Below are positions 1 through 6,328 of a stretch of 6,635 nt of DNA, one piece after another. Source of the DNA: Mucilaginibacter sp. (GTDB lineage: Bacteria > Bacteroidota > Bacteroidia > Sphingobacteriales > Sphingobacteriaceae); contig JAQBNY010000083.1 of NCBI GenBank assembly GCA_028288315.1, positions 1 through 6,635 on the forward strand. The letters are read 5' to 3'. The position numbers and the translations under genes are program-made. Within the stretch, counting starts at the first letter, position 1; each line of letters opens with the position of its first letter. The notes beneath the pieces are model-generated. The model was not told the DNA's origin. It worked only from the letters and a program-made list of their open reading frames with translations, and ran no database searches.

Positions 1-1463
1 ATCCCGTCCTCCTTAAACTTAGCTAACAACTCATCAAGGTCAACTTCGGCAAATGAGGTTGATGAATCTGATATCCCGTAAGGAATAATAAGCTTGTTGT
101 TATGCACAATTGATCCGCAGGAATACAGCACGTTTGGCACATAACCTTCACGTTCATCACTATTGGGTATCAGTAACGGCTCTTTAAGGCGGCCAATCTC
201 TACAGCCGGATCATCCAGCTTCAGCAGGCTTGCACCCAGCACATAACGGCGCATAGGGCCCACACCGTGGGTTATTACTATCCAGCCGTCCTTAGTTTCA
301 ATTGGCGAACCGCAGTTACCTATCTGTACAAATTCCCAGGTAAACTTAGGTTGCTGCAAGCGTTGGGGTTTTTCCCAAATGTTTATTTTATCAGAGTACA
401 TGATGTAGTTATTGCACCCATCAATACGTGAGATCATCACATACTTACCATTTATTTTACGCGGGAACAGCGCCAGGTTCTTATTTTGCGCACCTGCTCC
501 GTATAAAGGCATTATTTTAAAATTGTAAAAATCATTGGTTTGCAACAGCTTAGGCATTATCAATGAGCCATCATAGGCCGTATAGGTAGCGTAGTAAACC
601 GAACTGCCATCGTCATTAACAAACTGCACAAAACGGGCATCTTCAATACCCTTACGTTCGTATTCAGATATAGGGAAGATAACCCTGTCAGATATATCGG
701 TATCCAGCGAAAATACAATCTCGTAGTACGAATCGGCCAGCCAAAGCACCTTATCATACTCCAGCTTTTTCATATCGCTTTCCTGCAGCTTTTGCGAATC
801 AATAATAATACGGCGCAGGTTAGAATACTCAAAGTGATGGTCGAGCTTATCTTCCAGTTCACTTAAAACATCAATATTGATTTGGGTGATAGCTGCCTTA
901 TCAAAAAACAGTTTTTTGTTATAAACCGCGTTTCGTACAATCTCGGCTTCATCAATGTAATTACCGGCAGGTAATACGGTAATGTTATTAAACTTATCAA
1001 TTAAAGCCCTGCGGAAGGTAATGGATGAAATGTGCCCCTCGCCCACTGCACGGAAACTGATAACTACCCGTCTTTCCCCTTCTTCCAGTTCTGTTTGGTC
1101 AGGGTCTTCAACAATTGATGGGTTAAAGAATGCGGCCGACTCAATAGAGTATTCGTGTGTAAAGTAGGAGCCTATTAACAGCTTACGGTTAACTGTAAGG
1201 GTATCAAAATCAATTTCAAGCTCGGCAAATAAGGGTTTTAACTTGCTGCAATGGCGGTTTAAAACCCGGGTTATATTACGGTGGCGTTTAGAATACTCCT
1301 GCAATAATGGCGATACAATGCCAAATGCTGTTTCTTCACTTATACTCATCACACGTTGTAATACCTCCTTAGCCCGGTCACTCCCGTTGAAAAAAAATCT
1401 TGCTATAACACGCTTAGGATCCGGATTTACTCTTATGGGTTTTCTTTCAATGGAAAGTCTCAT
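1..1463 (-). CDS. GH130-family glycoside phosphorylase/hydrolase, 3' end cut by the window edge
   Basis: The frame is open from the ATG at 1463 to the window edge: 487 codons plus two bases, ending ...FKEDG. I translated it directly. An in-frame TGA lies shortly upstream, and this is the first ATG. GH130 (old DUF377) enzymes are five-bladed beta-propellers that phosphorolyse or hydrolyse beta-mannosides. Matching motifs are FNPSIV (N114), GIEDAR (272-277, usually GxEDPR; D275 is in the region expected to hold the general acid), ALFPRKINGKY (from 331), GNCGSPIET followed by GW and HGV (H399, phosphate-site region in phosphorylases), YVLGASLL, and YGISD (462-466). About 110 residues precede the propeller, and a charged, probably helical stretch interrupts it around residues 160-230. 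That makes it longer than the characterised mannoside phosphorylases of about 300-390 residues. There is no signal peptide, so it is probably cytoplasmic. Few residues should be missing. The family is confident; the substrate, and phosphorylase versus hydrolase activity, cannot be told. Confidence 0.9.
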   Translation of the reverse strand, partial: MRLSIERKPIRVNPDPKRVIARFFFNGSDRAKEVLQRVMSISEETAFGIVSPLLQEYSKRHRNITRVLNRHCSKLKPLFAELEIDFDTLTVNRKLLIGSYFTHEYSIESAAFFNPSIVEDPDQTELEEGERRVVISFRAVGEGHISSITFRRALIDKFNNITVLPAGNYIDEAEIVRNAVYNKKLFFDKAAITQINIDVLSELEDKLDHHFEYSNLRRIIIDSQKLQESDMKKLEYDKVLWLADSYYEIVFSLDTDISDRVIFPISEYERKGIEDARFVQFVNDDGSSVYYATYTAYDGSLIMPKLLQTNDFYNFKIMPLYGAGAQNKNLALFPRKINGKYVMISRIDGCNNYIMYSDKINIWEKPQRLQQPKFTWEFVQIGNCGSPIETKDGWIVITHGVGPMRRYVLGASLLKLDDPAVEIGRLKEPLLIPNSDEREGYVPNVLYSCGSIVHNNKLIIPYGISDSSTSFAEVDLDELLAKFKEDG

Positions 1464-1505
1464 ACTGTATAAAATACGTTTAATTCATTAACACCATTAA
1501 AGACG

Positions 1506-1580
1506 AATTGATTTTTATTATTTAATAAAATCTTTGCCCAAATGTATATTGGTTGTCATTATGTAAGTAAAAAATCAATT
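1506..1580. repeat. Perfect 11-bp inverted repeat flanking the GH130 promoter candidate
   Basis: AATTGATTTTT at 1506-1516 is the exact reverse complement of AAAAATCAATT at 1570-1580, with 53 bases between. One arm would fall in the leader of the GH130 transcript and the other near its -33 region. The arms are AT-rich, so chance is a real alternative. They could be paired binding sites for one regulator. Confidence 0.35.
1539..1546 (-). promoter_or_regulatory. Possible Bacteroidetes -7 element (TACATTTG) for the GH130 gene
   Basis: On the minus strand this reads TACATTTG, an exact match to TAnnTTTG, the -7 consensus of the Bacteroidetes primary sigma factor. Transcription would start near 1531, leaving a leader of about 68 nt before the GH130 ATG. 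No TTG or TTTG lies at the expected distance upstream; the nearest TTG is about 29 bases away. The promoter is therefore only half supported. It lies between the arms of an 11-bp inverted repeat. Confidence 0.4.
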
Positions 1581-1596
1581 TTGATGTTAATTTTTT

Positions 1597-1612
1597 TTTA
1601 ATAGCTATTAAA
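1597..1612. repeat. 16-bp perfect palindrome in the GH130 upstream region
   Basis: TTTAATAGCTATTAAA reads identically on both strands and is centred between 1604 and 1605. On the minus strand it lies between the DUF58 stop and the GH130 promoter candidate. There it is followed by an A-run rather than a T-run, so it does not look like a terminator for the DUF58 gene. An operator for a dimeric regulator is possible; no known operator is recognised. Confidence 0.35.
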
Positions 1613-1650
1613 TATTGATTGGTATAAATAAAAGAGTTTAATGAGGATGC

Positions 1651-2571
1651 TTAGATCATACTGTTTCTTTTTATAAGATATTCCCTTAAAATTTCATTGT
1701 AGCCCTGGTTAATATCAGCATCAATAATATCAATGTGATATTGGGCACATTTAAGTTCCAGCTGGTGGCGGTATTCCTGTAACGATGCGCGGTAACTATC
1801 TCTTATTTTATTGGGATGCACCCTTACCTGCTCACCGGTTTCCATATCAACAAAATGGTGCGGACGGTTATCAAAATTAAAGTCCAGCTCTTGCTGTTTG
1901 CTGGTAACATTAAAAATTACCACCTCGTGTTTTTTATATTTTAAATGTTGTATGGCAGCAAACAATGCTTGCATTTTATCCTCATTTAAACTATTCTCCA
2001 GCATATCACTGAATATAATAACCATTGACCGCTGATGTATCTCGCCGGCTATATGGTGCAGCACCTGTGATATATTCGTACCCGTGTTTTCCTTGGGATT
2101 GTTGTACATTTTTTCCAACTCGGCATACAAATAAAATAAATGTGACGATGTGGAACGGGCGGGACTCATCCAATCCATTTTATCAGAAAACAGGCATAAC
2201 CCAAAGGCATCGCGCTGTTTTTTGAAAAGATACATTAACGAGGCAATGGCATAAACCGAAAATTGTAGCTTATTCATACCCGTTTCCGGGAAATTCATGG
2301 ATGACGACGTATCCAGCAGCAAATAACAACGCAGGTTGGTCTCCTCTTCAAACTGTTTTACAAAAAGCTTATCGGTGCGAGCCAGCAGTTTCCAATCAAT
2401 ATTTTTAACTGATTCGCCATTATTATAAAGCCTGTGTTCGGCAAATTCCACAGAAAAGCCATGAAACGGGCTTTGATGCAGACCGGTTATAAACCCTTCT
2501 ACCACTTGCCGTGCAAGGAGTTCCAAACTGGCCAGTTGCCTTATATGCTGATCATTGCTAAGTGTAGGCAT
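1651..2571 (-). CDS. DUF58 domain protein (von Willebrand factor A-like)
   Basis: 306 residues, close to the usual size of single-domain DUF58 proteins. The DUF58 signature is clear: HGFSVEFAEHRLYNNGES (38-54), then NIDWKLLARTDKLFVKQFEEE. The following von Willebrand-like half has a metal-site motif DTSSSM (D87, S89, S91), a likely third ligand in the TGTN loop (163-166), and IIFSDM with D189. No signal peptide or membrane segment is visible, so it should be cytosolic. In known families DUF58 proteins partner MoxR AAA+ ATPases, often with Bat-type VWA/TPR proteins, and are thought to help complex assembly or envelope stress tolerance. No such partner is visible; the neighbours are a DUF2490 barrel 55 bp upstream and GH130 downstream. 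An in-frame TAA at 2583-2581 and the lack of another ATG fix the start at 2571. There is no clear Shine-Dalgarno sequence. Confidence 0.93.
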   Translation of the reverse strand: MPTLSNDQHIRQLASLELLARQVVEGFITGLHQSPFHGFSVEFAEHRLYNNGESVKNIDWKLLARTDKLFVKQFEEETNLRCYLLLDTSSSMNFPETGMNKLQFSVYAIASLMYLFKKQRDAFGLCLFSDKMDWMSPARSTSSHLFYLYAELEKMYNNPKENTGTNISQVLHHIAGEIHQRSMVIIFSDMLENSLNEDKMQALFAAIQHLKYKKHEVVIFNVTSKQQELDFNFDNRPHHFVDMETGEQVRVHPNKIRDSYRASLQEYRHQLELKCAQYHIDIIDADINQGYNEILREYLIKRNSMI

Positions 2572-2626
2572 AATGCCAAGTTAATAAAAATCTTTAACGC
2601 TTATTTGCCGTGCTTATTCTATGATT

Positions 2627-3343
2627 TTAAAACCGGGTATAAAAAGCAAGTTGCAATATGTGGTTTACAGTATATGCTTCGGCGTGTTTGGTGTATTGAT
2701 TTAAATAGCCCAGATCAACATCAATTTCCTTGCGGATGCGATAACCAAAAGCAACATATGCCCGGTTCTGATCAAAGAAATGCTTGTTCACCTTAGCCTT
2801 GTTTTGGACATTTACAAACACCTCGTTCTGCAGGCCGATGAAAGGACCTTTGGTAAAAACAGAATCGTGCTTAAAGGGAACTACCGCGCGTGCAAAGTAT
2901 CGTAAACGCTGCGAAAAATAATGATCATTATGCGCCGTAGTGTTCCCTAAAAAACGCTGCTCCAGCCTAAAACGATGTTGTAATGCGGTGGCTTTACCAA
3001 GTTTTTGATTAATGATCATTTGCTGCCATATACGGCTCTCCGGGCGATAGGTATGGTCGCCGGTAGCAGTTCTGCCATTGGTGGCAATATAAGCATAACC
3101 CAAAGCAGCCATTTTATTTTTATCAAAATAATAGTTAACCGAAGGACGCAGCAAAACATTGCGTAAAAAATCATAATGATTGGCCGACCGGAATTGCCCG
3201 TCGAAAGATGCCCCCCAATGTTTAGAAAACCGTTGTGTGTGAAATATGGCTGCCCAGCCTGAAAATTGATTTTCCTGCGCGAATAGTTTACAGGGTGCTA
3301 AAAAAGTAATAAATAGCAGTAATGATAATACTTTGTTATTCAT
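2627..3343 (-). CDS. DUF2490 family outer-membrane beta-barrel protein
   Basis: I place the start at the ATG at 3343 (238 residues), because it begins a normal signal peptide: MNNK, then LSLLLFITFL, with likely signal peptidase I cleavage after KLFA, before QENQ. An in-frame ATG at 3391 would add 16 residues before the signal and lies inside a hairpin, so it is less likely. The mature chain has DUF2490 features: a W near the N-terminus, FSKHWGASFDGQFR, an LRPSVNYYFDKNK strand followed by LGYAY, PESRIWQQ, the RFRLEQRF strand and RLRYFARAVV. It ends in aromatic-rich ...LQLAFYTRF, with the terminal Phe typical of barrels inserted by the BAM machinery. DUF2490 proteins are common in Bacteroidetes and have no known molecular function. 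The cell site is therefore predicted (outer membrane) and the role unknown. It follows the 4469-3447 gene by 103 bp, enough for its own promoter. Confidence 0.88.
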   Translation of the reverse strand: MNNKVLSLLLFITFLAPCKLFAQENQFSGWAAIFHTQRFSKHWGASFDGQFRSANHYDFLRNVLLRPSVNYYFDKNKMAALGYAYIATNGRTATGDHTYRPESRIWQQMIINQKLGKATALQHRFRLEQRFLGNTTAHNDHYFSQRLRYFARAVVPFKHDSVFTKGPFIGLQNEVFVNVQNKAKVNKHFFDQNRAYVAFGYRIRKEIDVDLGYLNQYTKHAEAYTVNHILQLAFYTRF

Positions 3344-3380
3344 AAAAAGTAAATAAATGAAATAGAAATAAAGTTCCGAA

Positions 3381-3411
3381 CCGTGTTGCATGGGGGCAGA
3401 TATTGCAACGG
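3381..3411 (-). other. Possible hairpin in the leader of the DUF2490 mRNA
   Basis: GTTGCA at 3385-3390 pairs perfectly with TGCAAC at 3404-3409. CCG (3381-3383) and CGG (3409-3411) can extend the stem if a short bulge is allowed. In the minus-strand transcript the loop is C-rich. It lies about 40 nt upstream of the preferred DUF2490 start and downstream of the promoter candidate at 3428-3421. The sequence after it is only loosely U-rich, so a terminator is not well supported. A leader structure or chance pairing are the alternatives. Confidence 0.35.
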
Positions 3412-3420
3412 TGGAAGGCG

Positions 3421-3428
3421 CAAAAATA
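3421..3428 (-). promoter_or_regulatory. Possible -7 element (TATTTTTG) for the DUF2490 gene
   Basis: The minus strand reads TATTTTTG, matching TAnnTTTG, about 20 bases after the stop codon of the upstream gene. Transcription would start near 3414 and give a leader of about 70 nt containing the hairpin. I see no TTG at the right distance upstream, where the sequence is still the end of the preceding gene. In AT-rich DNA a single such match is weak evidence. Confidence 0.3.
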
Positions 3429-3446
3429 AAAGTTTTTCTTTAGATC

Positions 3447-4469
3447 TTAGTCCTTAAACTTTAATAAACGTTTGCGGCCAATATCATACGTTAACCTAAA
3501 AGCTTCCTGATTGCTGAAATAACCAGGTGTTTGGTGCAGACTTAATATAAATTGCCCGCGCAACCCATTATACAGGAATGGCGTGAATATAATATCAAGG
3601 CGATTATAAGTTTTTCTCTGATAATAGGCATCGCCAAAAGTAATGTTGTGCCCGTCACCTTTGTAAAATTCATCAAACAGGGCAAAACGCTTGTAGCTTA
3701 AATAAGCATTAGCAACAAAGCCTACAGGTTTTTGAAACCCATCAATACCACGGGTACGCTCTAATGAAAGCATGCCGCCAGCCTCAAAGCTTAACGAATC
3801 AAGAAAAGTTTTATGACTAAAGTTTAAGCCAAGCTTTACCTGCGCCGCACCGTTATCCTGTATATGATCGTTAGGGATAGCTATTGCCGGCCCGGCATCA
3901 TGCAGCATAAAGAAATAGTGCGAAAGATAAAATGGCCCGTTTAAAAATGGCTGGTATTTTCCAGAAAAACCAAACAGAAATTGTTCACGATCTGTATTGG
4001 TTTGGCGGCTTATCCAATCAATCCAAACGGTTTCAGAAACATGATCGTTGTGGAATTTGGTAAGTAAACCTTCAACATTTGGCCGGTAGTAACGCAGCGT
4101 ATCATTCAGCATGGCACGTGGGTAATCGGTAAGCAAACCTTCTCGCGGGAATTCACCTGCATTAAAAAGCCAGCTTTTACCGGTAAAACTATAATAAGCC
4201 ACCGGATTCACTTTTAAAAAGAATGGGTTTGCACCAAACTCATGCAAACCATTCACCCCAACAATAAAGTGGTGTACACTATCCAGGTTCAACCCTACAT
4301 CAAGTGCTAAACGTGTGCCCGAGTAGGTGCGCGAGCGTAACACAAACTCCTTATATTCCCTGTTATCCAAAAAACCCATCCCGTTAAAATGAATATCAAC
4401 AGTTTGCGCGCTAATTGAGCCCGCGGTTAATATGGAAACTAATATGATAAAGTAAATTTTTTTGATCAT
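3447..4469 (-). CDS. Exported protein of unknown function, probably an outer-membrane beta-barrel
   Basis: I do not recognise a named family. From the ATG at 4469 it has 340 residues and opens with a good signal peptide: MIKK, hydrophobic IYFIILVSILTAGSI, cleavage likely after ISA, before QTVD. The frame extends upstream to a TTG at 4490 that overlaps the glycosyltransferase stop; the ATG gives the better signal peptide and a 13-bp gap. The mature chain is rich in aromatics and in alternating polar/hydrophobic strands separated by short turns. Examples are FFLKVNPVAYYSF, SWLFNAGEFPREG, GAAQVKLGLNFSHKTF, GFVANAYLSYKRFALFDEF, YNRLDIIFTPFLYN and GQFILSLHQTPGYF. This resembles a porin-like barrel; the LFNAGEFPR stretch recalls porin strands. 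It ends in ...LLKFKD, so the last residue is not aromatic. The close link to the glycosyltransferase suggests a shared envelope role, which is inference. Confidence 0.8.
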   Translation of the reverse strand: MIKKIYFIILVSILTAGSISAQTVDIHFNGMGFLDNREYKEFVLRSRTYSGTRLALDVGLNLDSVHHFIVGVNGLHEFGANPFFLKVNPVAYYSFTGKSWLFNAGEFPREGLLTDYPRAMLNDTLRYYRPNVEGLLTKFHNDHVSETVWIDWISRQTNTDREQFLFGFSGKYQPFLNGPFYLSHYFFMLHDAGPAIAIPNDHIQDNGAAQVKLGLNFSHKTFLDSLSFEAGGMLSLERTRGIDGFQKPVGFVANAYLSYKRFALFDEFYKGDGHNITFGDAYYQRKTYNRLDIIFTPFLYNGLRGQFILSLHQTPGYFSNQEAFRLTYDIGRKRLLKFKD

Positions 4470-4482
4470 GCTTCTAATTTTC

Positions 4483-6207
4483 TTATTCAACAGTAAATTT
4501 TATTAGCCGGCTATTCTTACTTCCCGAAAATGGTTCGGTTCGTATAGAAAAGAATAGGCTGTATATCCCCTTTTTTGCAGGTGCAGTTATTGTAAATTTA
4601 TACCCGGTACTCTTGCCCTTTTCTAAAGCGATGGCATTAAACGTACTATCGGCCTTTTGTACATCTATTAATTGTGTATCGCTAAAAAAGCAACCCTCTA
4701 ACACTACCGGATGCGTGTATCCCTGGTTGGTAAAATTAACAGCAATTGGGTACGGATTAGTTATGTTAAGGTCAAATTTTATTTTTTGTGACGGCTTAGC
4801 CTTAAGGTTATAATCTTTAGTGTCAATAGCCATTTTTTGATACGTGCGGGCATCATTTACCCAACCGCCATACCATGTACCTGCTTCGCATTTAATACTA
4901 TCAGTTGTAATACCGTTAACCTTAAATTTCAACAGATAATAGATCCGCTTATGCTGCAGGCTGTCTTCCATTGGCCAAATATCAAACATGGTACGGCCAT
5001 AAAATCTGGAATCGTAAGCAAAACCTTTTAATGAACGGTTATAATAATCGTATTTAGATGGATTTTGAAAACCTTCTTCCATCACCACAAAAGCATTCCC
5101 TGCTTTTTGATGTACCAGGTTGGCCCATTCGTGGAAACCAAAGTAACTTTTTAAAGCCCCCACCTTTTTAACAACAGGTAAACCGCTTATTAGAGCAACC
5201 CTTATAAACAAAATAATTACGATGTTTATAATAGCCAATCGGTACAGCCATACGGGGTAAGTATTCTTTTGTTTAAAGCTGATGAGTACCAAACATACCA
5301 ACGGTACAAATGCAATAAGCGTATAATGCGGCTGTACGTTTACCTTTAAGGTATTCAGCAAAAAGAAACCGAATGTACCTATGGCATTAACCAGAAGCGT
5401 ACGCATAAAAATATCGGTTATTTTGGTGGTAAAGCCCCTATAAAACAGATACGAGCTTATGAGAACTCCACCTAAAGCCAGTTGCCCGGCTAAATACACG
5501 TAGCTAAAAGAAAAGTCATAGCCCCCACCCGCCGAGCGTTCAAACAACTGGTAATTAACCGCCGGGAAATTGTGATGCATTTGCCACAGAATATGAGGAA
5601 TGTATAAAACAAGCCCGGTTATAATGGCCAGGTAAAATGATTTGCGGGTAAAAAGCTTAACATTGGATAACACTGTAAAGCCTATCAACAAAACCCCATG
5701 ATACTTACTGTAAAGCAGGCAAGCCGTAATTACACCTATAATAAGAGCAGTAATCCAACTATCTTTATCTAAATAGCGCTGATAAAAATAATAAAACAGT
5801 ACCGCGAAAAAGAACAGCGGAGCATCAGGCGTACTGGTAAAGCCATAAACATGAAATACCAATATGCCTGATACCAGCAGTACAAACCACTTGGCACTAA
5901 CCGCGTACTTTTTTACAATGAGCCAAAGCAGGTAAATAGCCATGCTGTTACTTAGCACGGTCATCAGTCGTAAGCCTAATTCGTTATGTAGTAAACTGTC
6001 ACCTATCTTTATGAAGATAGCAACCATTGGCGGGTGATAGAAATAGCCCCAGTCCAAATTTTGCGAGAACAGCCAGTAGTAGGCCTCATCGGCATGCAGC
6101 TCTAAAGTGTAGGCCTGTATAGCGTTTAATGCTGTCCAGCATAAAATAAAATACCATATAGTTTTATTATCAGACTGAACAGGATTGCTTACAGTATTCG
6201 CCGGCAT
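4483..6207 (-). CDS. GT39/ArnT-like polytopic membrane glycosyltransferase with a C-terminal beta-rich domain
   Basis: 574 residues. This family (PMT_2/ArnT-like, GT-C fold) moves a sugar from a polyprenyl-phosphate donor to an acceptor on the outer face of the inner membrane. The N-terminal half shows the hallmarks. After a first membrane segment (about 17-33) comes HADEAYYW, with the paired acidic residues D40-E41 at the usual catalytic position, then GYFYHPPM (54-61), TPDAP (126-130) and YSKYHG (166-171). About 10-11 hydrophobic segments run to residue 340. A soluble, presumably periplasmic region follows. Its end (about 470-574) alternates beta-strands (KIKFDLNITNPYPIAVNF, STGYKFTITAPAKKGIYSLFF) and looks like an Ig-like sandwich, which is not part of the minimal family. 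An in-frame TAA directly precedes the ATG at 6207, fixing the start. The stop is 13 bp from the next gene's ATG, so co-transcription is likely. Donor and acceptor are unknown; lipid A, another envelope glycan or protein are possible. Confidence 0.9.
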   Translation of the reverse strand: MPANTVSNPVQSDNKTIWYFILCWTALNAIQAYTLELHADEAYYWLFSQNLDWGYFYHPPMVAIFIKIGDSLLHNELGLRLMTVLSNSMAIYLLWLIVKKYAVSAKWFVLLVSGILVFHVYGFTSTPDAPLFFFAVLFYYFYQRYLDKDSWITALIIGVITACLLYSKYHGVLLIGFTVLSNVKLFTRKSFYLAIITGLVLYIPHILWQMHHNFPAVNYQLFERSAGGGYDFSFSYVYLAGQLALGGVLISSYLFYRGFTTKITDIFMRTLLVNAIGTFGFFLLNTLKVNVQPHYTLIAFVPLVCLVLISFKQKNTYPVWLYRLAIINIVIILFIRVALISGLPVVKKVGALKSYFGFHEWANLVHQKAGNAFVVMEEGFQNPSKYDYYNRSLKGFAYDSRFYGRTMFDIWPMEDSLQHKRIYYLLKFKVNGITTDSIKCEAGTWYGGWVNDARTYQKMAIDTKDYNLKAKPSQKIKFDLNITNPYPIAVNFTNQGYTHPVVLEGCFFSDTQLIDVQKADSTFNAIALEKGKSTGYKFTITAPAKKGIYSLFFSIRTEPFSGSKNSRLIKFTVE

Positions 6208-6227
6208 TTAAGATTGTGTATAAGCTG

Positions 6228-6255
6228 CAAAGTTAAAATAAAAGCGAGAAGCAAA
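6228..6255 (-). promoter_or_regulatory. Likely Bacteroidetes-type promoter for the glycosyltransferase gene
   Basis: On the minus strand TTTG (6255-6252) is followed after 16 bases by TAACTTTG (6235-6228). This fits the Bacteroidetes -33 TTTG / -7 TAnnTTTG pattern with a spacer slightly shorter than the usual 17-23. Transcription would start near 6222, giving a leader of about 15 nt before the ATG at 6207. It is the best-supported promoter in the window and would drive at least the glycosyltransferase and the barrel-like gene. Confidence 0.5.
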
Positions 6256-6328
6256 AAACCGCTTATAATGTGACTCTAAAAGGAGAATATTGAGTTAAGA
6301 ATCCATTTAAAAATTTAATATTTGAAAT

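Noticed and set aside
982..1491. Two plus-strand open frames (982-1167 and 1243-1491)
   Set aside because: Both lie mainly antisense to the GH130 coding region, which has strong family motifs throughout; they look like chance frames.
2434..2796. 120-codon open frame on the plus strand
   Set aside because: It is antisense across the ends of two well-supported minus-strand genes (DUF58 and DUF2490), and its translation has no recognisable domain.
3290..3343. LAPC in the DUF2490 signal peptide as a lipobox
   Set aside because: Pro directly before the Cys is not acceptable for lipoprotein signal peptidase, and a good signal peptidase I site (LFA before QE) follows.
6264..6269. TATAAT resembling an E. 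coli -10 box
   Set aside because: No -35 match lies 17 bases upstream, and Bacteroidetes primary sigma factors use a different consensus.
6281..6286. AGGAGA resembling a Shine-Dalgarno sequence
   Set aside because: No usable start codon follows at a proper distance; the TTG just after leads to an immediate stop, and the DinB ATG is more than 40 bases away.
6317..6324. AATATTTG, one base off the TAnnTTTG element, just before the DinB start
   Set aside because: It mismatches the consensus and would place the transcription start at the ATG itself. The spacing to the upstream TTG at 6290 is also long, so I did not call a DinB promoter.
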